Positions 44,894 to 58,400 are shown, counted from the first letter of the stretch. The stretch is 64,000 bases of DNA from Tricholoma matsutake (GCA_026075535.2 AP026539.1:9362001-9426000); one strand, 5' to 3'. Translations and numbers: made by a program. The notes: generated by a model from the sequence alone, not told the origin.

Positions 44894-47664
44894 GCTAGCA
44901 ATTGTAATGGTATCACTATTATAGCCCAGGCCCAAGTCTTGTGTGGAGATACTCAACTGTAGTTGACTCTCTCTCCACGTAGTAGGAATCAACATCTGTT
45001 TGGTCATGTTGTGCTCAGAAACCACGAGGCATGAAAGTAGGTGTCCACTATATCACGTCTGAAATGTTATGTAATCACACCTGCCTTTTGGGTAACTGTA
45101 TAATGGGACGATGAAATTTGGAACTCAGCCATATTTGTCAGGATTGGTCAGACCTGACTAAGGCTGACCAATTTTACATAATCGTTGTGGCAGGGGAATT
45201 GGTCTGGTGGTAGTCCGAGGTCCTGGTGGTCACTGCGCAAGAGGTGAGGTAAGTGGGAAAGGAGGAAAGTGAGGTGAAGATGGAGTGGATGAGCTGGGAG
45301 CTCATTGAGAGGAAATGGGTGGGCAACCATGCTCAGGGAAGTGGGCAGTGCAAGACACGTTGATCAAAAAGTGATCAACATCGATCAAAAACATGATCAA
45401 CAGGATCACGTGCCTATATCGTCGAAAACAAAGAATCAATGCATCAAAGTGAAAATGGCTCGATGGTCTTTTGAAAGAGTGACAAAGTATACTAATCTAC
45501 TGGTAATATAACTTGTGGTAATGGGAATTCAAGGGAACTGAAGAAACTTGACTGAAAGACTTGTAACTTGAACACTTAGCTTGATTTCTACACCTTGGTG
45601 TGTAGAGAACTTGGGAAACCTTCATAAACTTGAGGGGAAAACTTAAGGGGGACATAAAACGAGAGTCAAAGTAAGGTGCTCCATTCGAAAGGTGGGAGGA
45701 CACCTATATACAAATCTGTACTAGCGATAATGAAAAATCTGATTGCGCGCATTCTCTTGCGCCGACAGGACCAAACAACAAGAATGATGAACTAATTAAG
45801 AAGCAAGATCATCAGTTTTGGGGAGTACTGATGTTCTTCGAGATAAGGGTGGTGATTGTACAGTAAGTGATGTCGATATGGCATTGTCAAGTCCTTGTCT
45901 TGGGGTTTCTCGGGCTGGGAATGACTCAGGGAAAGGTTCATTTTCAAGGCTCTCTATTTGTGGAACGCAACCTGTGCCCCCAGCAAGTGCGGAGAGCACT
46001 CAAATACAACCTCTCGACCCTACCATCTAGTGGATTGACCCTTTGATCTGGATGATGGCTAGCCATAGTGTACAAGAAAGGTCCGAAAGCCGGATCGTCA
46101 CAAGAACAGATTGATTCCCTGTCAAGTAAAAGCTAAAAATAGATTAATGAAAACCCAGAACTGTTCCATCTTGTGGAAAGCAGAACTGTCGGCATGAAAG
46201 CTGAGGAAGCTTGGAGACGTGATGGGATACATGATTGATGCATCTTGTGGAGAGATGTTGTTGGTGTGTCGAGAGGATTTGAATAACAAACTACAGGTAA
46301 GGCAAAAGAGATCAGTAATGTGAAGTATTGATGAAGACAAGGAAAGGGAATGGTATATGGTTGTCCAAGAGTTCTGGTACATGAAGGTGCAGCCACGATG
46401 GAATTCCCGTGAATGGGAAAGTTGGTGAGCAGGCCAACTAACCCATCCACATCGTTCCCATGAAAAGGTTGTCCCATATGTTATAGATAGCAGCGCCTTG
46501 CCAAACTTTGTCCAGCTTATGTAAACACAATGTGGCTGTGACTTGCATCGTTGGCACAGCTTCACACACAACACCCACAAGTTTGGCAGGGGAAAGTTGT
46601 ATGTATTTACATTTTGAAGACATTGTCCAGATTTTTTTTTTTTGTGTTTTTGCATTTTTACATGAGTTACTGAAATCTATAAACATAAGAAACAAATTTA
46701 AAAAAAATCTGGACAAAATCTTCTAATCAGTTCAACATTACTATCCCTGCAGTTTGCAACACTATCAGTGCAGTGTGTCAACCCCTAGCGATGATACAAG
46801 ATTGAGGTGATTTAGTGTCTTATGTAATTGACACATTGAGTCTGCAAAATGTGTCGCGTTGCATTTTCGGTCCATAATCTGCCCATGCCACTGCCATATG
46901 GGCTGGAATCCATCTAAAAGGTGGCCAGAAGGGCAGATGGCCCAACTGAATGCTGTCCACCACATGAAAGGAGCTATTCATGCCCAAGAAAAGGAAAATC
47001 AGCTAATCACACATTTTCTCCCCTCTCTACCCATGACCCTGACTCAGACTCCAAGGCACATCAGTAACATGACCATCACATCCAAGGATCAGGCTCTTGC
47101 ATCTCGATTACAAGCTGAGCACAAGAGTAGTGTCTTTATAATTTTGAGAACAGGATATATATAATTTCTAGGCTACATACTCATCTAGTACTACTGACAT
47201 ATTGTGTAAATATACTAAGACATACATATTGTGCATGATTTGGGTGAGTGGGGTACTTGAGGAAGGTCTTACCATGATTTGCAAGCAAGTTTGTAGTTCT
47301 GGCAGGGGACCAAACAAAGGCAAATAGGACAGAATTTGGCAGGCGCAGTACCCATTAATAACTCGCAAAATTGAAGGTATGTCATCACTCATTGTGCACT
47401 AGTCCTCAATAGCACATAGGTATACTGTATTGAATGATACTATAGAAGATCAGGTAGTTAGCCATGTAAGGGTCCTGGATGAAAAGCACATGACTATGAA
47501 TGATTAATGGTATTTGAGCTGTGGTAATTCCTAATTCAGGGAAAACTGGCAACTTGGCCACATGTGGGAACCTAAGCCAAACTGACACGTGCTAGATGTG
47601 TGTCTCAAATATTGCTTGTTCAATGCTCAACCACCTGTGAGTGCCAAATTGTGCTCAGATAGCT
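44894..47664. other. Unassigned DNA
   Basis: 2.8 kb with no gene I can support. A minus frame at 45796-45999 (ESLENEPFPESFPARETPRQ) and long minus frames around 46122-46716 have no motif. A short cluster of GATCAA repeats lies at 45359-45404. Probably decayed repeats. Confidence 0.4.
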
Positions 47665-47669
47665 GCTAG

Positions 47670-48271
47670 TGTTACAATTTTGTTATCGTAACCCAGGATG
47701 ACCAGACGTACGCCAGCAAGACCGGGTACTTCATTTTTACTTCCCATTCGACTTGACTCATTCTGACAGGAGACGCTTTGATGCCCAAACTCCCACCATT
47801 TGACATGCTGCGCTGCAGCATCCCTTGACATCGGACGCCTCATGCTAGGCATGAGGCTTATTGTTCTATTGTTCTTTCTATTATTACTTGACAAGGATCT
47901 GGTATTCCGATTGGACGATAGACATCTCTGAACCGTATATAAGCTATAGTAATACTGCCTGTATTCCTTAGCTTGACCTAATTCAATCAATGGTCTTAGA
48001 CTCAACCAGAACACTCGACAGCTTAGGAAGCCCCTAGCTGTGATAACTCGAACTCGACAGTTGGAAAGCCTCCAACTGTGATACATGAACCGATGGTCTA
48101 CTCAGAAAGCCTCTGAGTATGGATAGCCATAATGACTTGAGGAAGTACCCAAGTGAAGGCCAGAAGCCCGATACACTAGGAAAGCCTCCTAGTGCAATAC
48201 CAATATAGTTGGAAAGCCTCCAACTGTGACATACGAAGCCAAGGCTGAGTTAAAGACCTATAGTCTTAACA
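47670..48271 (+). mobile_element. Solo LTR related to the 7.5-kb gypsy element
   Basis: 602 bp from TGTTACAATTTTG to TAGTCTTAACA, flanked by the 5-bp duplication GCTAG (47665-47669, 48272-48276). It shares the TGCGCTGCAGCAT and CCTCATGCTAGGCATGAGG blocks with the LTRs at 7545 and 14812 but is otherwise quite diverged, so it belongs to a related subfamily. It arose by LTR-LTR recombination. Confidence 0.92.
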
Positions 48272-48310
48272 GCTAGTATGTCTAATCTACATGAATATCC
48301 CTATCTTATC

Positions 48311-49601
48311 TCACTTTGCCCTTGTAGCAACTTGAGCGCTGTGCTGATTTGTTAACTCATGTCCGGGGACACCACTGCCACCTATCACAGCAGTACTTTC
48401 TTTACCATGTGTCCTTTGAGGCCTCATTTGAGTAGTAACACCAGCAGATTGATTGCTTCCACTCTGTGTTGCTGCAGGATCTTGTATATCTTCTTGAGGA
48501 GAGTTTGGCTCATTTGGTATAGCTGTGCATGCTGGAATCTGGGGCTCTTGATCTGCACTCCTAGCTGGTGTCATCGTCTCTCCTGCACCTTCCTTGTGGC
48601 CTCCTGAACATGTCACATCAGTGGTTGTACCCCCTGGTAGCTGAACATCTGTGTCAAGGGCCGGAGGGAGTACCTGTGTTGGCTGCACCTGTTGTACAGG
48701 AATTCAGCAAGGTCTTGGTCGTGGATGGATTGGATTGGCTGTATTTTCTTCCTCTACATCATCTGGAAAGAACCTTGGTGTTCAGGCCCTGCACGCTTGT
48801 GGTGGGCAATGTTCAGGTTGAATGGTGGGTGGTTTCAGATTCAGGTATGTCATTGTCCTGCATCACGGTTGAATCAGAGTCTGAAATTGGCTCTTTGGGA
48901 CTGTCAGATCCTTGCAGTATGATGGTCCCACCTCACCCTCAAAGCCTCCTACCTCTTCCATGTGCTCTCCCTTGCTCTGCTCGTGCCACTGCCTTCTCAG
49001 CATGTACCCTTGCCTTCTCAGCCTCAGCTTCTGTTTTCTTTGCCCTTTGCTTTGCTGCCTTCCACTCTCTCTCATCCACCTTTTTCTGGGCCACAATTTC
49101 CTTGTAGTGGTCATCAATTGCCTTTTGATGTGCCTTGAAACAATCTGATGCTTCTTTAAATACTTTGCCCATCACAGTTTCCGGTGTCTGTTGTGCAAGG
49201 AAATTGATCATCTCGGATGCAGTCATGTGGCATGCCCGACCAGAGGTAAGCCTCTTCTTCACAGCCTTCTGCTGATCCTTAGCAAATGCCTTCTGACATA
49301 AACTTTCATTTTCCAGATCCATCAGCTTCATTTGAGCATAGTCCTGTTCAAGCTCCACCCCAACTTTATCAATAATTCTTTGCAACATTGCATTCTCCTC
49401 CCGAAGTGCTCGCTGTGATGCAGTATGTGGAAGTGGTGGCAGGACCTCAATGTGGTACCACTGTACAGGCTCAGGCTCAGGCTCATTTATGGTGTTGGCA
49501 GATGAAGGGGTACCTTCAATTGCAACATCAAGATCATAAGATGATGGAGCTGCAGATGTGACAGGTGTTGCATTTGGTGTTAGTGTAGCTGCTGATGTCA
49601 C
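48311..49601 (-). pseudogene. C-terminal tail of a pogo-type transposase, probable
   Basis: The minus frame 48939-49601 has SQRALREENAMLQRIIDKVG, YAQMKLMDLENESL, ACHMTASEMINFLAQQ, VFKEASDCFKAHQKAIDDHY and an Arg/Ala/Lys coiled coil ending in a Gly-Arg tail. This resembles the tail found after the DDE domain in mushroom pogo/CENP-B-like transposases; the DDE part is not present. A second minus frame (48311-48688) may be the continuing disordered tail. The copia LTR at 49602 cuts it off. Family assignment rests on the tail only. Confidence 0.4.
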
Positions 49602-49941
49602 TGGGGATATAAGGCCCTAAGGGCAACCTCAGCCTCTAGCATAAAAAAGGCTGCTGCCTTGCTGATAGCGAGGCAGCAGGTGTGGACTATAGGTACAGTA
49701 AGTAATAGTTATATTGTTAGAGAAATGTAAATACTCACCTCAGTCCTTGCATAAGTGACTGAGGTGTATAAACTACTATGTGACATATATATGTATCCTA
49801 CGAGACAAAGAGACTGTTCATAAAGGTAACTGTGAATGGTACCGGGCACAAGCATCAAAGGGGTGTGCTAATTATAGCCCACACATCAAAAATGATGTGT
49901 TCTACAAATGATGTGTTCTACTCATGGTGTGATTCTCAACA
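49602..49941 (-). repeat. LTR of the minus-strand copia element
   Basis: On the minus strand it begins TGTTGAGAATCACACC, just after a purine tract (GAGAAGGAG), and ends near CCTTATATCCCCA at 49602. It is the 3' LTR of the copia remnant that continues to the right. No second LTR was found. Confidence 0.7.
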
Positions 49942-49982
49942 CTCCTTCTCACTGTGAGTACTCCTCCTCGCATGGAATTGTA

Positions 49983-52276
49983 TTAGTGGAGACCCAGGGA
50001 ACCCCAAAGGTATGTGAATTGTTTGATGTCCAGGGCTTTTGTAAACATGTCCATAGCATTTTCATGAGTGTTGAGATAGGTTAATTGTAGTTCATTGGAC
50101 TGAACACATTTGCAGAGGAAATGGTATTTGATGTTGACATGTTTAACATGAAAGTGAAGGAGGGGGTTTTCAGATAAGATCTTGGTCACTGAGTTGTCAC
50201 AATAGATTATTGTCAGGGAGGGTTGTTGGTAATTAATGGAGTTAACCAGCGTGCATAGCCAAATACATTCTTTATCAGTTTCAAATGCAGCAACATATTC
50301 TGCTTCACATGAGGATGTGGTGACAACCTTCTGCTTGCATGCAGTCCAGGAGACAGCACTGGACCCAAGAGAGCATATATACCCACCAACACTATGATGC
50401 ATGTTGAGGCAGTTAGCCCAGTCAGAATCGCTAAAGCATGAAGGTTAATAGGATAGTCACCACCGAGGTAAAGTTTGAGTTCCCTAGTTTCTTTGAGGTA
50501 CTAACCTGATAGTGGCTCCCCAGTGTTCAAAAGAGTAGCAATCAAGGTATTGCAATAAATGCTGGACTGCATAGTAAATGTCCAGACACATGGATATGGC
50601 TAGGTAGAGTATGCAGCTGATGAGAGATTGGTATAGTAGTTTACTAAGTTGGAGGCGATCTTCAGCAGATAATGATTGATGGTTGGAGCAACAAAGTTTT
50701 GATCCAGGTTCCAGGGGAGCTGACACTGGGTGAGCATCTTTTTGACTGAATTGGTCAACAATTTTGTCAATGAGTGCAGTTTGTGAAAGTGCAACTGTCT
50801 GTGTGGCTCTATCCTAAGCAACAGCAATCCCAACAATGAAGCATGCTGTTCCTAGCTTGGATATAGTCCATACCTTTCACATCTGATTTTTGAAGCATTC
50901 ATTTTCAACTCATGAGTCAACAATGGAGAGGTAGTCATCAACATGAATGGCCACAATTATGGTCCCTGTGTCAGTCTTGCAGTAATATATACAGGACTTG
51001 GTCAATCATCTGTGCATTTAGTGTTTGATTCCAGATATGTCCACTGTGTTTCATACCATATAATCCACATTGGAGTTGCCATACCCAGTTTTCCTTCTCA
51101 GGTTCCTCAAAGCCAGAAGGTTGTTGCATGTACTGGATTTCATCTTCTGGTAGTAATCCCTAGAGGAAAGCCATCTTTACATTGATTTGTTGTGCATCCC
51201 AGCCAAGGGAGGCAGCAAGATGTAAGAGGATCTGCCAAGATTCCATGCATGCAGTCAGTGAGGTGGTCTTTGTATAGTCTTTTGCCATAAATCTGCTTGA
51301 AACCCTTGAATATGAGTTGTACTTTCCATCAAACTGCTTTTCCAGTCTTGTCCTGCTTGCTATGAAAAACCAGTTTCCCCCTTCAGATATGTTTCCCTTG
51401 AGGTAGTTCATCTCGGGGAACAAGTTTGTAAGTGCAGATGTCTTTTAAAGAATTAAGCTCATTGTCAAGACCTGTTCCTCGCCCAATCGGAACCCACATC
51501 CATCCGACCCTTTCCCGCATGTCAAACCTGACATTTGTCTATGCCTCCTGAATTTGTTCCTGGCTGCCTTGCACTGCCCACACTGCTGTGCACCAGGCCG
51601 CCTTGTACAGCACCCACAGCTGCCTTCCCAAGGCTGCTGTCTCTATTGCAAATTCGACTATGGATTCCTGTGCAGCTCCTGCTAGGTAATTTATCTATGC
51701 AGTCGAGACACTGCCGCAGTCTTTGTTCCTGTTCCACATTTATTCCAGACTACAGTATTTAAGCTTAGTTAGTTTCGCCTTGTATTCCTCAGTTTGTATA
51801 TCGACATGGACTTGACTTTATCCTGCCAATCTAAACCTCCTTCTACTCCAACCTCAGTTCTCTAAGAGTCTGAACTCTATTCGACTCGACCTCTAGTCTC
51901 CCTCTGAAGTTCTAACCTCACCTGAACTTAACCTAAGTCCCTCTGTACTCCTTCCTGTGTTTACCTGCACTTTCCCACTCCTACCTCCAAACCTTTGACT
52001 TGAAATTAGAACACCAGACGAGGTAAAGGGCGCAGCTTCTTACAAGCTGAAGCCAAGTCCTTTCCGTTTCCCCTCCTGCAGAATCCGCAACAACCTGACA
52101 ACCTTCCACTATCATCACCCGCAGGGTCCGATCGGATTCCAATGTGCCTTCTAGGATCAGTTCTTAACACTCATCCAGATATCCCACCTTCCACTTGTCA
52201 GCATCAATTGTGCTCTTGGCTTCCTCCCATGTCTTTGGCTCATCTTCAAATTGCAGGGACTTGGGATCAAAGTCAG
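49983..52276 (-). pseudogene. pol: Ty1/copia pol remnant (RT and RNase H)
   Basis: Reads leftward. 52276-52170 encodes DEPKTWEEAKSTIDADKWK (start of the RT region), interrupted by a solo LTR at 51463-52169. It resumes with LNSLKDICTYKLVP, then weak RT blocks to HVDDYLSIVD (about 50935, catalytic Asp pair kept), LSQTALIDKIVDQFSQKD, and the RNase H end GYICSLGSSAVSWTACKQK, SCEAEYVAAFETDKECIWL, QLTYLNTHENAMDMFTKAL. Several TGA codons and one TAG interrupt it. Integrase and gag are missing: the right end is cut by the 707-bp LTR at 52277. Confidence 0.9.
51463..52169 (-). mobile_element. Solo LTR inserted in copia RT
   Basis: 707 bp with termini TGTCAAGACCTG / CAGTTCTTAACA and the perfect 5-bp duplication CTCAT (51458-51462, 52170-52174). 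It is the reverse complement of the LTR at 52277-52983, with many substitutions. It splits the copia frame between YLDE and LNSLKD. Confidence 0.93.
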
Positions 52277-52983
52277 TGTTAAGAACTGATCCTAGAAGGC
52301 ACATCAGAATCTGATTGGACCCTGCAGGTGTTGATAGCAGAAGGTTGTCAGGTCGTGGCGGATTCTGTGGAGGGGAAAATGGAAAGGACTTGGCTTCAGC
52401 TTGTAAGAAGCTGTGCCCTTCACCTTGTCTGGTGTCCTAATTTCAAGATGAAGGTTTGGAGGTAGAAGCGGGGAAGTGTGGGTAAATGCGGGGAGGAGTA
52501 TGGAGGGACTTGGGTTAAGTTCAGATGAGACCAGAACTTCAGAGGGAGACTAGAGGTCGAGTCGAATGGAGTTCAGACTCTTAGAGGACTGAGGTAGGAG
52601 TAGAATGGGATTTAGATGGGCAGGTTTAAAGTTGAGTCTATGTCAATATACAAACTGAGGAATACAAGGCAAAACTAACTAAGCTCAAATACTGTAGTCT
52701 GGAATAAAAGTGGAACAGAAATGGAGGCTGCAGCAGTGTCTTGACTGCGTAGATAAATTACCTAGTGGGAGCCGCACAGGAATCCATAGTCAAATTTGAA
52801 AAAGAGATGGCAGCCTTGGGAAGGCAGCCATGGGTGCTGTACAAGGTGGCCTGGTGCACAGCAGTGTGGGCAGTGCAAGGTGGCCAGGAATGAAAGTGGG
52901 AGGAGTTGACGAATGTCAAGTTCGACATGCAGGAAAGGGTCGGACAGATGCAGGTTCTGATCGGCAAGAAACAGTTCTTGACA
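52277..52983 (+). mobile_element. 5' LTR of a truncated LTR element
   Basis: 707 bp, TGTTAAGAACTG to CAGTTCTTGACA, same family as the solo LTR at 51463 but in the opposite direction. The flanks GTCAG and GTATT do not match, so it is one end of a longer, truncated element; a gag-like frame follows. Confidence 0.85.
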
Positions 52984-53119
52984 GTATTTCCCCCTTAGTG
53001 CCAAGGCTACGAGGCACGTGAGTGTTTGAGTCCAAATAAGGAAGTTGGTTGAATTTCCGAATGTGGTAGTTGGTTGAAAAAACTTTCATGTTGTTTCCTA
53101 CCCCCATCACCTATCCAAT

Positions 53120-53356
53120 ATGTCCACCCCAGCAGTCTCCACGCAAATCAAATTGGCCGCGATGAAGGCCCAACATGAACAGAGGGAGCGGGCAATGAAG
53201 GAGCAGATGGAATGGGAGATGAGAGAGCTGGAGGAAGCAATGAGGGAGGAGGAGCGGAGGCTGCAGGAGGCACAAAGAGCAGCAGAAGAGGCTGCAAAGG
53301 CAGAGGAGGCATGCCAGGCAGAGGCACAGAAGAAGGAGGCAGCGGCTGCAAGATGA
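53120..53356 (+). pseudogene. Gag N-terminal fragment (coiled coil)
   Basis: 78 residues starting MSTPAVSTQIKLAAMKAQHE and continuing as an Ala/Glu/Arg coiled coil. After a TGA at 53354 (expected Arg again) the frame goes on with MEKKRVAAAMGLGDEAKG and a Lys-rich stretch until it is cut by the next LTR at 53461. Such coiled-coil leaders are common at the start of mushroom LTR-element Gag proteins; the capsid part is missing. Confidence 0.55.
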
Positions 53357-53460
53357 ATGGAGAAGAAGCGGGTGGCTGCAGCCATGGGTTTGGGGGATGA
53401 GGCCAAGGGGAGCAAGTCCCCAAAGAAGAAGAAAGTCGCCAGGTCAAAGGCAAGGGTGGG

Positions 53461-53862
53461 TGTTAGGAAACCACCCCATTACCTAATAAAATTTCATTTT
53501 TATTTTATTATGTCGAATTATGCCAAATGACGCCAAATGATGCTACACTTTGATAGTGTGAGAATTTTATTTTGCATGCATCAATATGTATCTGCATGTA
53601 TGAGTGCGTCGGTAACAACAATGTACAATATATGTAACATAGTATATAAACCCTAAATATATGCCTAGGGGACCCCAGTTGTGTTCTCTTAGGTATTCCA
53701 CCTACGCTTGTGGTGTGAATGGCCTATCTCAACAAACTCACCTATTAATAACCCCTCACATCAAAACCATCAGTTCCCCAATCATGCGCGCAGATCACGA
53801 CCCCTTCTTGTAGAGAGAACCCGCACGGTCTTAGCTAGCAGATAGTGGGTGTCGCCCTAACA
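53461..53862 (+). mobile_element. LTR of another family (402 bp)
   Basis: Termini TGTTAGG / CCTAACA. The flanks GTGGG and GAAGA do not match, so it is not a simple solo LTR. It may be one LTR of an element whose rest is deleted. Confidence 0.75.
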
Positions 53863-54337
53863 GAAGAACACAACTTCCCATATCAGTGCGCCTTCTCTTA
53901 CTTGTGCATATGTCATTGTTTCACTGTGCCACATCTGATTACTCATCCTTTCAGCACGAGCCAGAAGTACTTGTATATATGTAATCTACCTTTTCTTTTG
54001 TAAGCTGATGCCAGGCCTCACCTTACATTGTGACTGCCAGTGATTGAGAGGCAGTGTTCATCATTAGGACAGCTGCAACCAGACAACTGATTGGATCTGG
54101 TTTAGTTACGATTTACATCACTCTATTTGGATGACTATTTTAGTTACAAGCCGAATTCAGTGTTATCCCCAAGATCAGGCACTGTTGGAAGGTTTATTGA
54201 TCCGAAGTGTCAAATTAGGCGCCTGATGAACGACGAACGATCGACGAATGATCACGTGACCTGTAAACGTTTGGAGAGATCCTGAAGAACAAATCTTGAA
54301 TTTGTCAAAGAAGTGATTCATCACAGATTTTACCATT
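53863..54337. other. Untranslated leader of the second gypsy element or unassigned DNA
   Basis: No gene. A GACGAACGATCGACGAATGATCACG block lies at about 54228-54252. No LTR of the following gypsy element was recognised here. Confidence 0.4.
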
Positions 54338-55436
54338 ATGTCCGAACCTTCAACTTCTAATCCTGGCCCTAATCCTATTCCCACACCAGCACTAGAGGCA
54401 AAAATTGATGCGCTTACAGTGCAAATGTCGCAATCAGTGTCAGTGTTGGCAGCATCACAGCCCAGACAAGTGGAAGTACAGCCAGAGATGACAGGAGAAA
54501 GAGATGATGAGATGGAGGAGATGGTGGAGTGGATGTTGCAGGAGGATGAGACGGTGGAGAAATCTGGAAATGGAAAAGCGCACTTACCTAAGTATGCATC
54601 CCCACAAATCTTTGATGGTACCATGGAGAATACAAAATCCTTCATCAGCTCTATAGTTATTGTACATCCATGGGAGGAAGCCAGAGTTTCATACAGCCAA
54701 GTCTAGGATTATGTTTGCTCTCTCATACATTCAGGGGGGGAAAGCACAGTTCTGGAGAAACAAGGCTATTAATCAAATTGCTGCGGGAAATAAACCATTT
54801 GCAACCTTCAAGGAATTTCTGGAGAGATTGGAGGCACAGTTTGGAGACCCTAATCCAAAGGCAACAGCCAATGCTAAATTAAAGACCATGCGCCAAGGTT
54901 CCCTAACAGCGGATGAATTTATTTTGCAGTTCAAAGCAGAAGCTTCGCAAATGGATATGGGAGAAGCCATGTTGGTAGAGTTTTTGAAAGCAGGATTAAA
55001 TCCCTCTTTATTCAAGTCTATCTACTGACTACCTTCTATGCCAGAGAAGTTGGATGAGTGGTATAATTGGGCAATGCGCCTTGACCGGCAATATCAGCAG
55101 GAACAGGCGGAGTCAAAGTTGATGTACAGAAGTAGTAAATTTGGAAAGTCATCAGGAGGAAAGTCCGAGAAAGGAAAGGCACCTCAGGCGCAAACTCCGA
55201 GGGCACAGCCACCGGCCATGGCAGTGACACCTATAGTTATGGAGTCAGCAGCACCAGCAGAGGCAATGGAGGTTGACCAAGCAGGGAGATGAGCCCCACT
55301 TAAATGTTTTAACTGTGGGCAGTTAGGACACATTGCTAGGAATTGTAGGCAGAAAAGAAAGATTAGGGAAGCTACAATCGAGGAAGTGAAGCCAGAGGAA
55401 GGCAGGCAGAAGAATTTTGTGGAAGAGTCCCAGTGA
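54338..55436 (+). pseudogene. gag: gag of second gypsy element
   Basis: Starts MSEPSTSNPGPNPIPTPALE. Capsid blocks are QIFDGTMENTKSFI, SYIQGGKAQFWRN, GDPNPKATANAKLKTMRQGS and LVEFLKAGLNPSLFKSIY, followed by a CCHC knuckle CFNCGQLGHIARNC (55306). One frameshift at about 54660 separates the first 107 residues from the capsid. TGA codons at 55026 and 55290 replace expected Arg; the TGA at 55434 is probably the real gag end, overlapping the start of pol. Confidence 0.88.
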
Positions 55437-58400
55437 AGGTTTCCCCATTGGTGACCCAGAATCGTTACAATGTATTAGTATCCGAGGAAACCCAGAGCAA
55501 ACCAGAAAAAGAAATTGAGGAGGAGTACAACTGTTCTGAATCACATGACAAAGAGGAGTACAACCGTTGTCAATCACATGACAAAGAAAGTTGTCATGCG
55601 CCATTTCCGAAAACCCCTAAATTCTTTATTCGCTCTGCGCAAATAGAACCTGAAATCACCTTGACTGTGGGACTGAAGACAGTGGATACGCATGCAGCGA
55701 TTGATGTGGAAGCATTGCTTGATAGTGGTGCTACAGGATTATTTATTAATCGGTCCTTAATTACTGGAAATGGTATTAGCACACGCAAGCTGGCGCAACC
55801 TATAATGGTGTACAATATTGATGGAACAGTCAATCATGGAGGAACTATCAAGGAGGAGGTGACTATGGTACTAAAGTATCAGGAGCATCAGGAGCGAGCT
55901 GTATTTGAAGTGTGCGATCTTGGGAAAACCAATCTAATAATAGGATGTCCATGGTTATGGAAGCATAATCCCGAAATTGATTGGAAAACTGAGAAAGTAC
56001 AAATGACTCGTTGTCCTAAGGAATGTAATGTGTATGGGAGGAAGATGAAGAAGGAAAAAAGGAAAAAGAGAGAGAAAGAACATCCAAGGAAGTATTCTGT
56101 TACGATGGAAGAAGTGGAGGATGAGAAAATGCCAAATGGGGAAGTTCCAGTCATGATCAAGAAAGAAGAGCAGAAACAAACCTTTAGAGCAATTCGTGGA
56201 GGACAGTCATGGGTCAAGAATATTGTGAAGGCGGAGAAGCCAGTGGAGGAGTGGGTGCCAAAAGTGTATCATGAATATCTGTCAGTGTTCCAGAAGAAGG
56301 AGTCTGAGTGAATGCCGGTGCAGAAGCCATGGGATCATGCGATCAAGATGAAGCCAGGGTTTGTGCCAAAGAAGTCGAAGGTATATCCATTATCTCCGAT
56401 GGAACAAGAAGAAGTGGATGCATTCCTGAAGGAGCAATTGTGCAAAGGATACATACGACCTTCAAAATCACCGCAGACATCACCAATATTCTTTGTGCCA
56501 AAGAAAGACCAGAGGAAGAGGATGTGTACAGATTATAGGTATCTGAATGAGTGGACAGTGAAGAATGCGTACCCCCTGCCGTTGATCTCAGAAATAATTG
56601 ACAAGGTGGGAAAAGCCAAGGTCTTTACAAAATTGGATTTACGATGGGGATACAATAATGTACGAATAAAGAAAGGAGATGAGTGGAAGGCTGCATTTGC
56701 CACGTGTCGAGGATCCTTCGAGCCGCTTGTCATGTTTTTCGGGATGACTAATAGTCCCCCAACCTTTCAAGATATGATGAATGACATTTTCAAGGACGTA
56801 ATAGACAAAGGCGTGGTAATAATATTTATTGACAACATTCTGATATTCATGGAGGATGAAGAAAATCATGAGGCGATAGTGCAGGAGGTGCTACGGAGGT
56901 TAGCAGAGAATGATCTATTTTTGAAACCAGAGAAGTGTGTGTTTGGGGCAAGCAAGATTGAGTTCCTAGGATTATTGATCGGCCCTGATGGGATCAAAAT
57001 GGATCCAATCAAGGTACAGGCAATCACAGATTGGCCTGTGCCCACCTGTGTCAAGGAGGTTCAAGCCTTCTTGGGACTCGCAAATTATTATCATTGCTTT
57101 GTGCACAATTTTTTTAAAATTGCTGCACCCTTACATAACCTTACGTGAAAGGGAGTAGTATGGAGGTGGGGAGAGCAGCAGCAGACAGTGTTTGAGGAGT
57201 TGAAGAGGAAGTTTGTGGAGGGACCAATATTAGCCCTGGTGGATTTCACATGCCCTTTACGAGTGGAATCAGATGCATCCGATTTTGCTACTGGAGCAGT
57301 ATTATCAATGCTGTGCGAAGATGACAAATGGCATCCTTGTGCATATCTGTCCTGAGGGTTGAATGATGTGGAGAGGAATTATGATGTGCATGACAAAGAG
57401 ATGTTGGGGATAATACGAGCATTGGAGGCATGGAGGCATTATTTGGAGGGATGTATGCATCAGATTGAGATCTGGATGGATCATCAAAATCTGCAATACT
57501 TCATGTCCGCTAAAAAGCTTAATCACCAGCAAGCACATTGGGCACTATTCCTATCACGTTTCAATTTTCACTTGGTCCACAAAGTGGGAAGCTTAATGAG
57601 GAAAGCAGATGCATTATCCAGACATATTGATCATAAAAGGGGGGTGGAGGAGGACAATAAGAATGTTATCCATCTCAAACCTGAATGCTTTCGCATTTGT
57701 GCTATGCATCAAGGGCATCTATTAATAGATAGCTCGGAAATGGAAATGTTGTCTAAAATTAGACAATGTTTGGAAATGGATGATGAAGTAGTGGAAGCTG
57801 TGAAAGCTCTGAAGGGAGAGAAGAAAGGTAATATTAAAGGAGATGAATGGGCTAAGGAACAAGGGTTGGTGTTGTTTCGAGGAAAAGTGTATGTACCGAA
57901 GGATCAGGATTTGCAAAGGGAGATCATCTGGTTACATCATAATATGTTGACTGCCAGACACCCAGGAAGATGGAAACGTTGGAATTAGTAATGAGAAATT
58001 ATTGGTGGCCCAGAATTTTGAAGTATGTGTTGGGGTATGTGGATGGTTGTGATACATGCATGAGGGGGAAGAAATTTCCAGAAAAACCTGCAGGAAAATT
58101 AATGCCGAACCCTATACCTAAAGCACCATGGTGAGATATATCTGTGGATTTTATTACTGGATTACCTGAGGCTCAAGGGTACGATGCAATATTTGTAGTA
58201 TGCGACTGCTTCACAAAGGAGGTCCATATTATTCCTACTACTACAGAAACCTCATCATTAGGCTTGGCACGCCTCTATCTAAATCAGGTATGGCGGTTAC
58301 ATGGGTTACCCAATACCGTTATCTCTGATTGTGGACCACAATTTGCTTCCATGTTTATGCGAGAACTGAACAACATATTGGGAATTCAAACTAAACTATC

